In this document: positions 44,112 to 53,175 of the stretch, one piece after another
Position numbering within the stretch: position 1 is the first letter of the stretch
Layout of the letters: the number at the start of each line of letters is the position of its first letter
DNA from: Lachnospiraceae bacterium
Lineage (GTDB): Bacteria; Bacillota; Clostridia; Lachnospirales; Lachnospiraceae
Assembly (NCBI GenBank): GCA_017615545.1
Contig: JAFZZY010000047.1
Coordinates: 95,435-159,434 of the forward strand
Reading direction: 5' to 3'
DNA: 64,000 nt
The notes under the pieces: generated by a model
Seen by the model: the letters and a program-made list of their open reading frames with translations, nothing else
Databases searched by the model: none
Told to the model about the DNA's origin: nothing
Made by a program: the position numbers and the translations under genes

Positions 44112-46265
44112 TTACGATCTCTTCTTGAAATTCATAAACTTTACAGGGATCGTGTCCAGTTCAAACCGGGCATTGTCCTTCGAAAAATTCGGATTGTAAC
44201 AGGGGTCGCCCTGCTCCACAAAAGGCTTCCAGCGTGCAAAGAAACAATCGATCTCCTTGCTGAAACGCTCCATCTTCTCCGGTGTATCCTCGTAACCGCG
44301 GGACTTCGATTCGGAGTGGTACAGTTCCGCTTCCGCATCGAAAACGACACGGTATCCCTTCTCGCCGACGCGCAGGCAGAAATCGATATCATTGAACGCT
44401 ACGGCGAAATTCTCGCCGTCCAGTCCGCCAAGTTCGCGATAGACCGAACTCTTTACCATCATGCAGGCCGCAGTCACGGCGCTGTAGTTCTGGCATACGA
44501 CCGCACGGGCCATGTACCCGAGCTCGACGCGGCTCATTCCGGCAAATGCGTGCGCGGCTACGCCGTTCACGCCAACCACTACGCCCGCGTGCTGGATCGT
44601 CTCGTCATCGTAGTAAAGCTTCGCGCCGACAACGCCGACATCCTCGCGCATGCAGAAACCGAGCATATGCTCGAACAGATTGTCCGAAATGACTTCCACA
44701 TCATTGTTCAGAAGGAGAACGTAATCTCCGAGCGCCGACTCAAAACCGAAGTTGTTGATCGCGGCGTAGTTGAAACCGCCCTCATAGTAAACCACACGGA
44801 AGTTATCGTGCGCCTCCACCATCTCCTCGTAGTACGCGAAGGTCTCCGGCTCGGTGCTGTTATTCTCGATCACGATGATCTCGAAATTATCATAGGTCAC
44901 GCGCTCGTAGATCGAATCGAGGCAACGCTTCAGGTCCGGAACGTGATCCTTATTCGGGATCATGACGGAAACCAGCGGATGCGTCGCCAGATGATATTCA
45001 TTAGAATACCAGCCGAACTGCGGCCCGTAATGTGTCGTGATATTCATGCCCAGACGGTCAAAATGATCCTGGAGGGCACGGCGTCCGGCGTCGTACGCGT
45101 ACTCCTTGCTGGAGAAATCGCGCGCCGTCGAATTCCGATGGCTGCGCCAGTAATATAAGATCTGCGGAACATGGTGGATATGATTGCCGTTCTCGATGCA
45201 GCGGAGAATGAAATCGTAATCCTGCGCGCCGTCGTAACCGGGGCGGAAACCGCCGATCTTATCTACAATGTCCTTCTTCACCATGAAGAAGTGGCAGATA
45301 TAGTTGTTGGTCATGAACAGATCCGGATTATAATCCGGCTTGAAGTTCGGATCAAAATGCTTCTTTCCGCCTTCATCGACCTTGTCTTCATCGCTGTAGA
45401 ACATGTCGTAGTCCGGATGCTCATTGAGCACTTTTACATACTCAAACAACGCATTCGGGGCCAGCATGTCATCATGGTCCAAAAGCGCGATGAACTCGCC
45501 CTTTGCCAGCGCAAGGGCTGCGTTTGTATTGCCCGCAATGCCGAGGTTCTCTTCCAGCTCCGTCACGCGGATGCGCTTATCACGCGCCTGATGCGCTGCC
45601 AGCGCACTCTTCAGTTTTTCATCTTCCGGACTTCCGTTTGCCAGGCACAGTTCCCAGTTTTTGTAGGTCTGCGCGGTCACGGATTCGATCATGGCGTCCA
45701 GATATTTGATCGGAGTATGGTACAGCGGGACAGCGATGCTGATCAGCGGACGATGGCTGAAACGGGTCTCTGCCTGCTTAGCGAGCTCCTCTTCTGACAG
45801 TTTGTGCAGGGCGAACCAACGGACGTAATTATTCTGGTCCGTTTTGAACACCTTTTTGAACGATTTGGTCATATACTTAGCAAAGCCGTTCCGGCGGATG
45901 TAGCGGTAACTCTCCAGGATGGGAGTCTTCTCCAACGCCGAGCGGCCACGCATATTCCATTTACCGAAATGGACTGCATTCTTCTGAGTGACCTCACCGT
46001 TCTCGTTCTTTACGGTAAAAACGAGATACATACAGTCCATGAGAGGCGCAATGATATAGAAGCCGAGTTTGTTGAAACTCAGATCATCGTACATCTCTAA
46101 AGCAACGTCGGGCCGGTGGATCTTTGACATCTTCACCTCGACGTTTTTCTTTTGTTTATCCAGGATCGCGTAATCGATCCGATCCTGTTTGCATTCAGAA
46201 GCCGCCCATCCGCGGATCAAAACTTTGTTATCCGCTATGCTGAACTCATCCAAATGATACCTCAT
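44112..46265 (-). CDS. Family 2 glycosyltransferase with two catalytic domains
   Basis: The 717-residue protein has an N-terminal beta domain (about 1-110), then two GT-A fold transferase domains. The first (about 170-400) shows ISIAVPLYHTPIKYL, LLDHDDMLAPNAL and YSDEDKVDEGG; the second (about 430-690) shows VSVMIPNKDHVPDLKRC, LLNNDVEVIS and FNDIDFCLRVGEKGY. There are no membrane helices. Such tandem GT2 proteins build surface polysaccharide, for example rhamnan or O-antigen-like chains. Start chosen for GGGAGGACG upstream. It is a single-gene unit with its own promoter; the sugar is unknown. Confidence 0.9.
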   Translation of the reverse strand: MRYHLDEFSIADNKVLIRGWAASECKQDRIDYAILDKQKKNVEVKMSKIHRPDVALEMYDDLSFNKLGFYIIAPLMDCMYLVFTVKNENGEVTQKNAVHFGKWNMRGRSALEKTPILESYRYIRRNGFAKYMTKSFKKVFKTDQNNYVRWFALHKLSEEELAKQAETRFSHRPLISIAVPLYHTPIKYLDAMIESVTAQTYKNWELCLANGSPEDEKLKSALAAHQARDKRIRVTELEENLGIAGNTNAALALAKGEFIALLDHDDMLAPNALFEYVKVLNEHPDYDMFYSDEDKVDEGGKKHFDPNFKPDYNPDLFMTNNYICHFFMVKKDIVDKIGGFRPGYDGAQDYDFILRCIENGNHIHHVPQILYYWRSHRNSTARDFSSKEYAYDAGRRALQDHFDRLGMNITTHYGPQFGWYSNEYHLATHPLVSVMIPNKDHVPDLKRCLDSIYERVTYDNFEIIVIENNSTEPETFAYYEEMVEAHDNFRVVYYEGGFNYAAINNFGFESALGDYVLLLNNDVEVISDNLFEHMLGFCMREDVGVVGAKLYYDDETIQHAGVVVGVNGVAAHAFAGMSRVELGYMARAVVCQNYSAVTAACMMVKSSVYRELGGLDGENFAVAFNDIDFCLRVGEKGYRVVFDAEAELYHSESKSRGYEDTPEKMERFSKEIDCFFARWKPFVEQGDPCYNPNFSKDNARFELDTIPVKFMNFKKRS

Positions 46266-46313
46266 AGTCGTCCTCCCGGGTGCTCTAACCTGTTCCAATG
46301 AGCACACACCGAT

Positions 46314-46342
46314 ATTTTATATGGTTTCCGATAATTCGTCAA
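46314..46342 (-). promoter_or_regulatory. Promoter of the GT2 gene
   Basis: Minus-strand TTGACG, 17-bp spacer, TAAAAT. Confidence 0.7.
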
Positions 46343-46360
46343 GTCAGGGCTTGCAGCCGG

Positions 46361-48028
46361 TCAGACATTGAAAATGCTGTGGCCGATGAACTCCTGCAGG
46401 ATCGAATTGCTCGGGATCTGCTCCGGAAGCAACGGCAGGAAGTAATCCAAAAACTTCAGCAAACGCTTCGCTTCGGAATACTCAGGGCTCTCTTTATCCA
46501 CGCCGAACAGCAACGGCTCCGCGTAGAGCTTCAGGATCGCCAGTTCGTAGATCTGCGCCGAGTTGAATACTACGTCCGCCGTCTCCTGGTACGGGAAGAT
46601 GTTCTTCTCCTCGCCCTTGCGTACGCTCTCCCAACGGGACAATGTCTGCGATGCCGTGATCGCGCGGTGCATCGAATCGCGCACCATACGGCGGATCAGG
46701 CGACCGTCGGTCGTTGAAACGCGGTTGTGCTCGTCGACATTCAACTGGGTCAATGCGCTGATGTAGACCTTGTACATGTTCTCCTTCGGCAGGGTCGCGT
46801 AAAGTTTCTCGTTGAGGCAGTGGATGCCTTCCACCACAAGGATGTCATTCGCCCCAAGTTTCAACATCTCGCCGCGATACTCGCGGTGACCCGTCTTGAA
46901 GTTGTAGTACGGAAGTTCGACTTCCTCGCCCTTCAGCAGGGCGTTCATATTGCTGTCGAACAGCGCCGTGTCGATGCTGTCGAGATCCTCGAAATTATAG
47001 TTGCCGAATTCGTCCTTCGGGTTGTCTTCGCGGTTTACGAAATAGTTGTCCACGCCGATCGGGTGCGGCACCAGGCCATGCGCGCGCAACTGCACGGAGA
47101 GGCGGTAGGAAAACGTCGTCTTGCCGGAGCTCGACGGTCCCGCGATCATGACGAATTTCACACCCTCGCGCTCCTTGATCTGGCGCGCGATCTCCGCGAT
47201 CTTCTGCTCCTGCAGGGCTTCCTGCACCAGGATCAGTTCCTGGATCGTTCCGTTTACGATGGCCTCGTTGAGGTCGCCGACCGTGTCCACGCCAACCTTC
47301 GCCGAGAATACATTGGACTCGATCAATGCATGCGACACCTTATTCTGCGGCTCAAACGGGGGCACGACGTTCGGGCAGGCCTTGATCGGCATCTGCAGCA
47401 CGATCCCGTGCTCGTAAAGGTGAAGATCGAAGTACTTCAGATAGCCCGTCGACGGTACCATGTAGCCGTAGAAATAGTCGCGGAAACGGTCGATCTTATA
47501 CAGGTTCACGCGGCTGACGCGGCGGAACCGAAACAGTTTCTCTTTATCGTACATTCCATAGCGATGGAACAGTTTCACTGCCTCGCTGGTCGGAACGCTC
47601 TCCTTCTCGATGGGCAGGTCGTCCTCCACCATCTTCTGCATGCAGGCTTTTACCTTTGCGATCAGCTCCTCGTCCAGGGTAACATCCTCCGCGGTCACCT
47701 CACAAAAATAGCCGCGGCTGACGGAAAACTGCACCTTCACCTGCTTGAGATTCTTATAGCCGATCGTGTCGTACATTGCCTTCAAAAACAGCAAGGTCGT
47801 ACTGCGGCGGTAGGTCTCGATGCCACCCGACGTGGTCGTATTGACCGAAACGGCCTCGACGTCGTCATGCGGAGCGTAGCGAAGCTCACGCAGGTCGCTG
47901 CCCTCCTTCACCAAAACGATCCCCAGGTCTCCGGGATATTTCTGACGCACCAGATCCAGGTACGTCGTTCCTTCGGGTACGTTAAATACCTCCCCGTCCA
48001 ATGTGATCTTGATCATCTTATCTGCCAT
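46361..48028 (-). CDS. TGS-domain nucleoside (uridine-type) kinase
   Basis: The 555-residue product starts with a TGS domain (IKITLDGEVFNVPEG...), continues with a threonyl-tRNA-synthetase-like editing-region homologue (about 60-230), and ends with a PRK/uridine-kinase domain: Walker A MIAGPSSSGKTTFSYRL, then GVDNYFVNREDNP and ILVVEGIHCLNEKL. The family is annotated as nucleoside kinase; the role of the synthetase-like part is unknown. The ATG at MADKMIKI follows AGGAGG by 6 bp. It overlaps trmK by 11 bp. Confidence 0.87.
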   Translation of the reverse strand: MADKMIKITLDGEVFNVPEGTTYLDLVRQKYPGDLGIVLVKEGSDLRELRYAPHDDVEAVSVNTTTSGGIETYRRSTTLLFLKAMYDTIGYKNLKQVKVQFSVSRGYFCEVTAEDVTLDEELIAKVKACMQKMVEDDLPIEKESVPTSEAVKLFHRYGMYDKEKLFRFRRVSRVNLYKIDRFRDYFYGYMVPSTGYLKYFDLHLYEHGIVLQMPIKACPNVVPPFEPQNKVSHALIESNVFSAKVGVDTVGDLNEAIVNGTIQELILVQEALQEQKIAEIARQIKEREGVKFVMIAGPSSSGKTTFSYRLSVQLRAHGLVPHPIGVDNYFVNREDNPKDEFGNYNFEDLDSIDTALFDSNMNALLKGEEVELPYYNFKTGHREYRGEMLKLGANDILVVEGIHCLNEKLYATLPKENMYKVYISALTQLNVDEHNRVSTTDGRLIRRMVRDSMHRAITASQTLSRWESVRKGEEKNIFPYQETADVVFNSAQIYELAILKLYAEPLLFGVDKESPEYSEAKRLLKFLDYFLPLLPEQIPSNSILQEFIGHSIFNV

Positions 48029-48749
48029 ATACATCCTCCTGCTCCGCCTGCGCCGCCAGTCCCTGCTCGATCAGTTCCAGCTTCTCGTCAGCCTTCTTGC
48101 AAGCTGCCTGCGCGGCTTCGGTCGTCGTATCTTTCAGGGAGCTGCAGATCTTTCGCGTCTGCTTCTGCTCCTTCTTCAAAAATTCATATAAAACCGGGTC
48201 TTTCTTCGTGTGAATGCAAGCCCCGTACATCAGTTCCAGTTTCGTAAGTTCCCGCGTCGGCGTGCCGGAAGTCACCGGCTGCAGATGCAGGATCACGTAG
48301 TATTTCCCGGCGTCTTCGACCATCGTTTCATCCACGATCGTATAGCCCTCTTCGGTCAATTTCCTGCGGACCAGCGGGATGTCCGACTGCGGGCTCACGA
48401 AGATATCGCGCGCCGCCCGAAACACTGTGTCCCCGCGCTCGATGATGCGCAGAAGCAGACGTCCGCCCATGCCGGTAACGGTGATCGTATCGACCGCATC
48501 CTTCACGGAAAGCGCATCCGCCCCGTCGCTCAAACGAAGCTCGATCTTATCCTCCAGACCATATTCCCGCACATGCTCGCGGGCGCGATCCAGCGGCCCC
48601 TTCCGGAGGTCCATCGCGATCGCGCGGTCTGCCTTATTCGTACTTACCAGGTAAATGGGAAGATAGCCGTGATCGCAGCCGATATCGGCGTAGATCGCCG
48701 ACGGCGAGATCATATCCGCCACGGTCTGCAAGCGTTTCGAAAGCATCAT
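48018..48749 (-). CDS. trmK: tRNA (adenine22-N1)-methyltransferase TrmK
   Basis: The 243-residue SAM-dependent enzyme methylates A22 in tRNA. The SAM pocket YADIGCDHGYLPIYL and the following AMDLRKGPLDRAREH and TVTGMGGRLLLRII are typical. The C-terminal coiled-coil tail is present. It begins 9 bp after dnaG. In most relatives a sigma factor gene lies between these two; here it does not. Confidence 0.93.
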   Translation of the reverse strand: MMLSKRLQTVADMISPSAIYADIGCDHGYLPIYLVSTNKADRAIAMDLRKGPLDRAREHVREYGLEDKIELRLSDGADALSVKDAVDTITVTGMGGRLLLRIIERGDTVFRAARDIFVSPQSDIPLVRRKLTEEGYTIVDETMVEDAGKYYVILHLQPVTSGTPTRELTKLELMYGACIHTKKDPVLYEFLKKEQKQTRKICSSLKDTTTEAAQAACKKADEKLELIEQGLAAQAEQEDVYGR

Positions 48750-48758
48750 GCCGGCCTC

Positions 48759-50534
48759 CTATTCCAGTGCGTCACACTTCCATTTTGCCAGTTGGCTCCG
48801 CTGTTTCATGATCGACTGGATCACGGAAACACTCGTTGCCGATTTCGCCAGGTTATTCAAGCCATCCTCTTTTACTCTGCGAACGACTTCTTCAAACGCG
48901 CGAGAAAGGTTCGTGCCCTCCTCGTGCTCCAGTTTCGTGTTAAACAGTTCGGCGATGCGGTTTGCATTTTCCGTTTCGCCGGTAAATCGGCTCATGATCT
49001 GAGCCGGCTGAACATCACCGTTTTTCGCCTGCGCGAGCACTTCCGCAGCGACCTTCGCGTAGATCGGATCGGTGAAATCCTCCGCCGTGATCAGGTTCTC
49101 GATCTTTGCGTACAGCGTCGGCTTCTCGCTGATCCAGGTCAGCAAAACCTTCTGCGCCTTCAGTGAGCGGTCGCGTGCTTCTTCCTCGCGTTGCTGCCGC
49201 GTCGACATCGCGGGCGTCTGTGACGCCTTCGGCGGTTCATATCCTTTTGCGGCCAATGCGGTGATGGTCCTTTTCATGCTTCCGATGTCGATATTGAACT
49301 CACGACATACCGCCTCGGTATAATTGTTTCTCTCCAGTTCATCCGAGAATTCCATCAGCTTTGTTGCGACGTTCTTTTCAAACTGCGTCTTCTTCGCCGG
49401 ATCCGACAGATCGGCCGCCTTACGCATCACGTCGATCTCGAACAGGAAGGAATTTCTCGCGTTGTTGATCCGCTCGCGGAACGCATCAGCCCCGAGATTC
49501 TTGATGAATTCATCGGGATCCTTATACGGTTTCATATCCAGCACGCGGATCATGATGCCCGCGTCCTTCAAAAACGGGATGGCGCGTTTCGCGGCATCCT
49601 GGCCGGCGCCGTCGCTGTCGAAGGTCAGAATGACCTCGTTCGTATAGCGGCGCAAGATCATGCAGTGGCGCTCGTTAAATGCGGTACCAAGGGCCGCCAC
49701 AGAATTGTTGAAACCTGCCTGATGGAGGGAAATGACGTCCATGTAGCCCTCGCAAAGCAGCATATAGTTCTCTCTGGCCCTTCTCGCCTCATGCAGGCCA
49801 TAAAGCGTTCTCGACTTCTCGAAAACGACCGTTTCCTGTGAGTTTAAGTACTTCGGCTCGCCGTCGCCCATGACGCGGCCGCCGAACGCGATCGCCTTAT
49901 TTCTCTCATTCAAAATGGGGAACATCACACGATTCCAGAAGAAATCTTTGACACCCTTTTCCGTGAATCGGAACAGGGAACTTTTCTTTAATTCGTCGTC
50001 CGTATAGCCTTCTTTTTTCAGGTAGGCGTACAGGGACTGATCCGGCGGCAGGACCGGCGCATAACCCAAGCCGAAACGGCGGATCGTCTCGTCCGAGAGT
50101 CCGCGTCCGCGCAGGTATTCATAGCCCTTTTTGCCGATCGGTGCGTGCAGCGCACGATAATAAAACTGGCCGGTCTTTTTGTAGATCTCCAGCAAACGCT
50201 GCTTCAGATAATCCGCCGCTCTCTCGGCGGAAGTGCTTTCATTTTCCGGAACCTGCAGGCCCACGCGCTCTGCCAGCTGCGCGACCGCCTCACTGAAGGT
50301 ATAGTTCTCATACTCCATGACGAAGTTGATGACATTGCCCCCGCGATGACAGCCGAAGCAGTAAAACATCTGCTTCGAAGGGGTCACGGAAAACGAAGGA
50401 GTTTTCTCGTTGTGGAAGGGACAGAGGCCGAAATAGCTGCCGCCGTTGCGTTTCAGGCGCACGTAGCCGGAAACCACATCCAGGATGTCGTTTCTCACAC
50501 GTACCTCTTCGATAAAGTCCTCATTCCAACGCAT
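48759..50534 (-). CDS. dnaG: DNA primase DnaG
   Basis: The 591-residue primase makes RNA primers at the fork. The N-terminal zinc ribbon (CPFHNEKTPSFSV...FYCFGCHRGG), the Toprim core (LCEGYMDVISLHQ, ILTFDSDGAGQD) and a C-terminal helicase-binding region (residues about 440-591) are complete. It is 15 bp downstream of dgt and co-transcribed with it. Confidence 0.97.
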   Translation of the reverse strand: MRWNEDFIEEVRVRNDILDVVSGYVRLKRNGGSYFGLCPFHNEKTPSFSVTPSKQMFYCFGCHRGGNVINFVMEYENYTFSEAVAQLAERVGLQVPENESTSAERAADYLKQRLLEIYKKTGQFYYRALHAPIGKKGYEYLRGRGLSDETIRRFGLGYAPVLPPDQSLYAYLKKEGYTDDELKKSSLFRFTEKGVKDFFWNRVMFPILNERNKAIAFGGRVMGDGEPKYLNSQETVVFEKSRTLYGLHEARRARENYMLLCEGYMDVISLHQAGFNNSVAALGTAFNERHCMILRRYTNEVILTFDSDGAGQDAAKRAIPFLKDAGIMIRVLDMKPYKDPDEFIKNLGADAFRERINNARNSFLFEIDVMRKAADLSDPAKKTQFEKNVATKLMEFSDELERNNYTEAVCREFNIDIGSMKRTITALAAKGYEPPKASQTPAMSTRQQREEEARDRSLKAQKVLLTWISEKPTLYAKIENLITAEDFTDPIYAKVAAEVLAQAKNGDVQPAQIMSRFTGETENANRIAELFNTKLEHEEGTNLSRAFEEVVRRVKEDGLNNLAKSATSVSVIQSIMKQRSQLAKWKCDALE

Positions 50535-50549
50535 AGTTTATCCTCTGTT

Positions 50550-51578
50550 TTACTCCCATCCCATCGGGATGAACAGATCCTGGAAGGTTTTGATCGCATA
50601 GTTGTCGGTCATGCCGGCGATGTAATCGCAGACCACGACCTCCGGGATCTCGTTGTATCTCATTCGTAATTCGATATATTCTTTGGGCAGTGATCCGAAC
50701 TGCTCCAGGAAGTGATAGTACAGCTTCCGCATCAGCTCCTGTGCTTTCTTCTCTTCTGCCTTCACGATATTGCTCGTGTAAACATGGGCGAACATGAAGG
50801 TCCGTAACTCGCTCATCGCCGACTGCACATCGGGAGTCAGTGAGATATGATCCTTCTCAAAACTGTTGATGATCAGGTCATGGATCATGTGGTTCAGGCG
50901 GTCATGCACGCTTTTACCCAGGATATCAGTGCAAGGACGCGGCAGATCGCGTTCCGTCAGGACACGGGCGCGGATCGCGTCGTCAATATCGTGGTTAATG
51001 TATGCGATCTTATCGCAGATGCGGACGATCTGTCCTTCCAGCGTGTGCGGCGTGGACGATGTCCCGTGGTTCAGGATGCCGTCCCGAACCTCTTCGGTCA
51101 GGTTCAGGCCCTCGCCGTCCCGTTCCAGAATATCCACCACGCGCAAGCTCTGCTCGCTGTGAATGAAACGACGGCCGACTTTACGCATCTCCTCGTCGAG
51201 GATGCGCTCGCCGGAATGTCCGAACGGCGTATGTCCGAGGTCGTGTCCCAGGGCGATCGCCTCGGTCAGATCCTCATTTAAGTTCAATGCTCTGGCCACC
51301 GTACGCGAGATCTGGGATACCTCCAGGGTATGCGTCAGGCGCGTGCGGTAATGGTCGCCTTCCGGTGCCAGAAACACCTGTGTTTTATGCTTTAAACGGC
51401 GGAATGCCTTACTGTGCACGATGCGGTCGCGATCCCGCTGATACACCGTACGCACGTCGCACTCCGGCTCCTGTATCTTACGTCCTTTGGAATTTTTGCT
51501 TTTGCAGGCATACGGGCTCAAGACCAGCTCTTCCCGCTGCTCACTCATCTCACGAATACAAGTAGGCTCATTACCCAT
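50550..51578 (-). CDS. dgt: Deoxyguanosinetriphosphate triphosphohydrolase-like protein
   Basis: The 342-residue HD-domain enzyme cleaves dNTPs to nucleoside and triphosphate. The first His and the HD pair are in THTLEVSQISRTVARAL and ALGHDLGHTPFGHSG; the N-terminal DRDRIVHSKAFRRLKHKTQVF is the family hallmark. It is the shorter Gram-positive type. GGAGGG precedes the ATG, and a strong promoter lies about 70 bp upstream. Confidence 0.93.
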   Translation of the reverse strand: MGNEPTCIREMSEQREELVLSPYACKSKNSKGRKIQEPECDVRTVYQRDRDRIVHSKAFRRLKHKTQVFLAPEGDHYRTRLTHTLEVSQISRTVARALNLNEDLTEAIALGHDLGHTPFGHSGERILDEEMRKVGRRFIHSEQSLRVVDILERDGEGLNLTEEVRDGILNHGTSSTPHTLEGQIVRICDKIAYINHDIDDAIRARVLTERDLPRPCTDILGKSVHDRLNHMIHDLIINSFEKDHISLTPDVQSAMSELRTFMFAHVYTSNIVKAEEKKAQELMRKLYYHFLEQFGSLPKEYIELRMRYNEIPEVVVCDYIAGMTDNYAIKTFQDLFIPMGWE

Positions 51579-51648
51579 AAACGACCCTCCTAAACATCCC
51601 CTGACAACCGTTACCGCCTAGGCAGAACATACGAAAACTCTATAAAAG

Positions 51649-51677
51649 ATTATACCATAAACAATCGTTTTCTTCAA
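51649..51677 (-). promoter_or_regulatory. Promoter of the dgt-dnaG-trmK-kinase operon
   Basis: Minus-strand TTGAAG, 17-bp spacer, TATAAT. It abuts the first copy of a 60-bp repeat. Confidence 0.78.
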
Positions 51678-51681
51678 CCTG

Positions 51682-51741
51682 TGCGCAAGCAGTGAGCCAT
51701 GTGGCCTGAAAATGCCGTTTACGAGCGTTTTCGGACATATG
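51682..51741. repeat. 60-bp direct repeat, copy A
   Basis: The unit starts TGCGCAAGCAGTGAGCCA and ends CGTTTTCGGACATATG. It matches copy B except for one base. It contains an 8-bp stem (GAAAATGC with GCGTTTTC). Confidence 0.85.
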
Positions 51742-51840
51742 GCGAACGCCCATCATGAGCGGTGAAGCCCAACGAAGTGGGGCGAGAACCGCGAAGGATG
51801 GAGCGCTGGTAAAGGCGCAAAGCGCCGACAGCGCGGGACT
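51742..51840. repeat. Structured spacer between the 60-bp repeats
   Basis: Two nested hairpins are visible: GCGGT and GCCC pairing with GGGGC and ACCGC; and GCGCTG, GGCGC pairing with GCGCC, CAGCGC. No protein-coding signal is credible here. Confidence 0.55.
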
Positions 51841-51900
51841 TGCGCAAGCAGTGAGCCATGTGGCCTGAAAACGCCGTTTACGAGCGTTTTCGGACATATG
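51841..51900. repeat. 60-bp direct repeat, copy B
   Basis: Same as copy A with ACGCC for ATGCC, which makes the internal stem perfect (GAAAACGC with GCGTTTTC). Confidence 0.85.
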
Positions 51901-51990
51901 TGACATGTGACAAAAAGAACCGTCCCCAGTGTCACCATGTGACATGTGACAAAAAGAACCGTCCCCGGTGTCACCACGTCCCCGGTGTCT
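51898..51990. repeat. Tandem GAACCGTCCCC-family repeats
   Basis: Two 39-bp units (each ATGTGACATGTGACAAAAAG then AACCGTCCCC[A/G]GTGTCACC) are followed by a 14-bp partial third unit. The core is shared with the inverted repeat at 25747-25825. Confidence 0.85.
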
Positions 51991-51998
51991 CCAACTGA

Positions 51999-53156
51999 TC
52001 AAAACCGCCACTTCGAAATGAAAAATCCGGGCAATACGACGAACGCAAAGAACAACAGGGAGATCGCGGTAAATACCTTCAGGAAATCCCTGCCCTTTCC
52101 GGGATATTCACGCACATAGATGCGGTAATTGATAACGGATGCCAACGATCCGATAATGGAACATAATCCTGCCGTGTCGACGCCGTACAGCAGTCCTGCC
52201 ACGTTTGTCGAGAACGGGAATAAAACGATGGAGGCAGGCACATTCGAGATCAGCTGACTAAGCAGGATGCCCCACCAATATTCATTTTCGGCGACCGCGC
52301 CCGAAAGCGCATTCGCGATCGAAGGGTTCTCGGTGATCGACGCCGAGAACACGAAGAAGCAAAGAAAGGTCAAAAGCAACACGTAGTCCGTCTTCAAGAA
52401 GATCCTGCGGTCAATGAAGAACACACTGACCGTGACGAAGGCGGTCACGTAAGGCCAGTATTCGGTACGCGTCACGATGGTCGCCAGTACGATGGCGAAC
52501 AGGGCCAGATAGAGACGACGGTAGATCGCCCTCTCCTTTTGCAGAGGTTTGAAAAACTCGGCTTCTTTCGAGGCATCCTTCGGGCGCGCGCTTTCGTGCG
52601 GATCCTTACGGTACAAAAAGCAGATAAAGCAGATCAAAAGCGCTCCGGACATAAAAAACAGCGGTGACATATGCAGGATGAACTGCTGCACCGATACTCC
52701 CGAGCGACTATAGATAAACAAGTTCTGCGGGCTTCCGAACGGCATCAGCAGGGAGCCGCGGATGGCCGCGATATTTTCAAATGTCAGGACCGGCAGGATG
52801 TACTGCTCCCGTCCGGCGTAACGAAACAAACTGATGGTCAGCGGCACGAAGATCAGCAGCGACACGTCATTGGTCACGAACATCGAGGTGAAGAACACCC
52901 CGAAGACCAAAAACAGGGACAGGGCGCGCATGGTCTTAAACCGCCCGGAAAACTTCATAAGCGGTTGAAAGATGTTCTCGCGTTTGAAGGCTTCCAGGAC
53001 TGTCAGCATCATGAACAGCGTTCCCAGGGTACGCCAGTCGATCTTACTGAAGGTCTCCCGGCTCGGCGGCGTGATGATCAGCGAGATCAGGGCCGCGATC
53101 ACTGCCACCGTCAGCATGAGTTCTTTTTTGATGATCTTTCCGATCTTTTGCATCAT
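51999..53156 (-). CDS. SLC13/ArsB-type permease
   Basis: The 385-residue membrane protein has about ten helices and the ion-transporter superfamily layout, with repeated helical hairpins: LFMMLTVLEAFKREN, VTNDVSLLIFVPL and LLMPFGSPQNLFIYSRSG (the SPQN motif matches Na+/dicarboxylate or arsenite carrier loops), then SQLISNVPASIVLFPFS. The substrate is not known; anions such as dicarboxylates are typical. It follows the lipoprotein gene by 19 bp. The tandem repeats begin 9 bp beyond its stop. Confidence 0.82.
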   Translation of the reverse strand: MMQKIGKIIKKELMLTVAVIAALISLIITPPSRETFSKIDWRTLGTLFMMLTVLEAFKRENIFQPLMKFSGRFKTMRALSLFLVFGVFFTSMFVTNDVSLLIFVPLTISLFRYAGREQYILPVLTFENIAAIRGSLLMPFGSPQNLFIYSRSGVSVQQFILHMSPLFFMSGALLICFICFLYRKDPHESARPKDASKEAEFFKPLQKERAIYRRLYLALFAIVLATIVTRTEYWPYVTAFVTVSVFFIDRRIFLKTDYVLLLTFLCFFVFSASITENPSIANALSGAVAENEYWWGILLSQLISNVPASIVLFPFSTNVAGLLYGVDTAGLCSIIGSLASVINYRIYVREYPGKGRDFLKVFTAISLLFFAFVVLPGFFISKWRF

Positions 53157-53175
53157 TTCACACCATGCTCACTTT

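Noticed and set aside
51640..52011. 123-residue minus-strand ORF with repeated MSENARKR segments
   Set aside because: The frame is made entirely from the non-coding 60-bp and 39-bp repeats and crosses a promoter; repetition explains the open frame.
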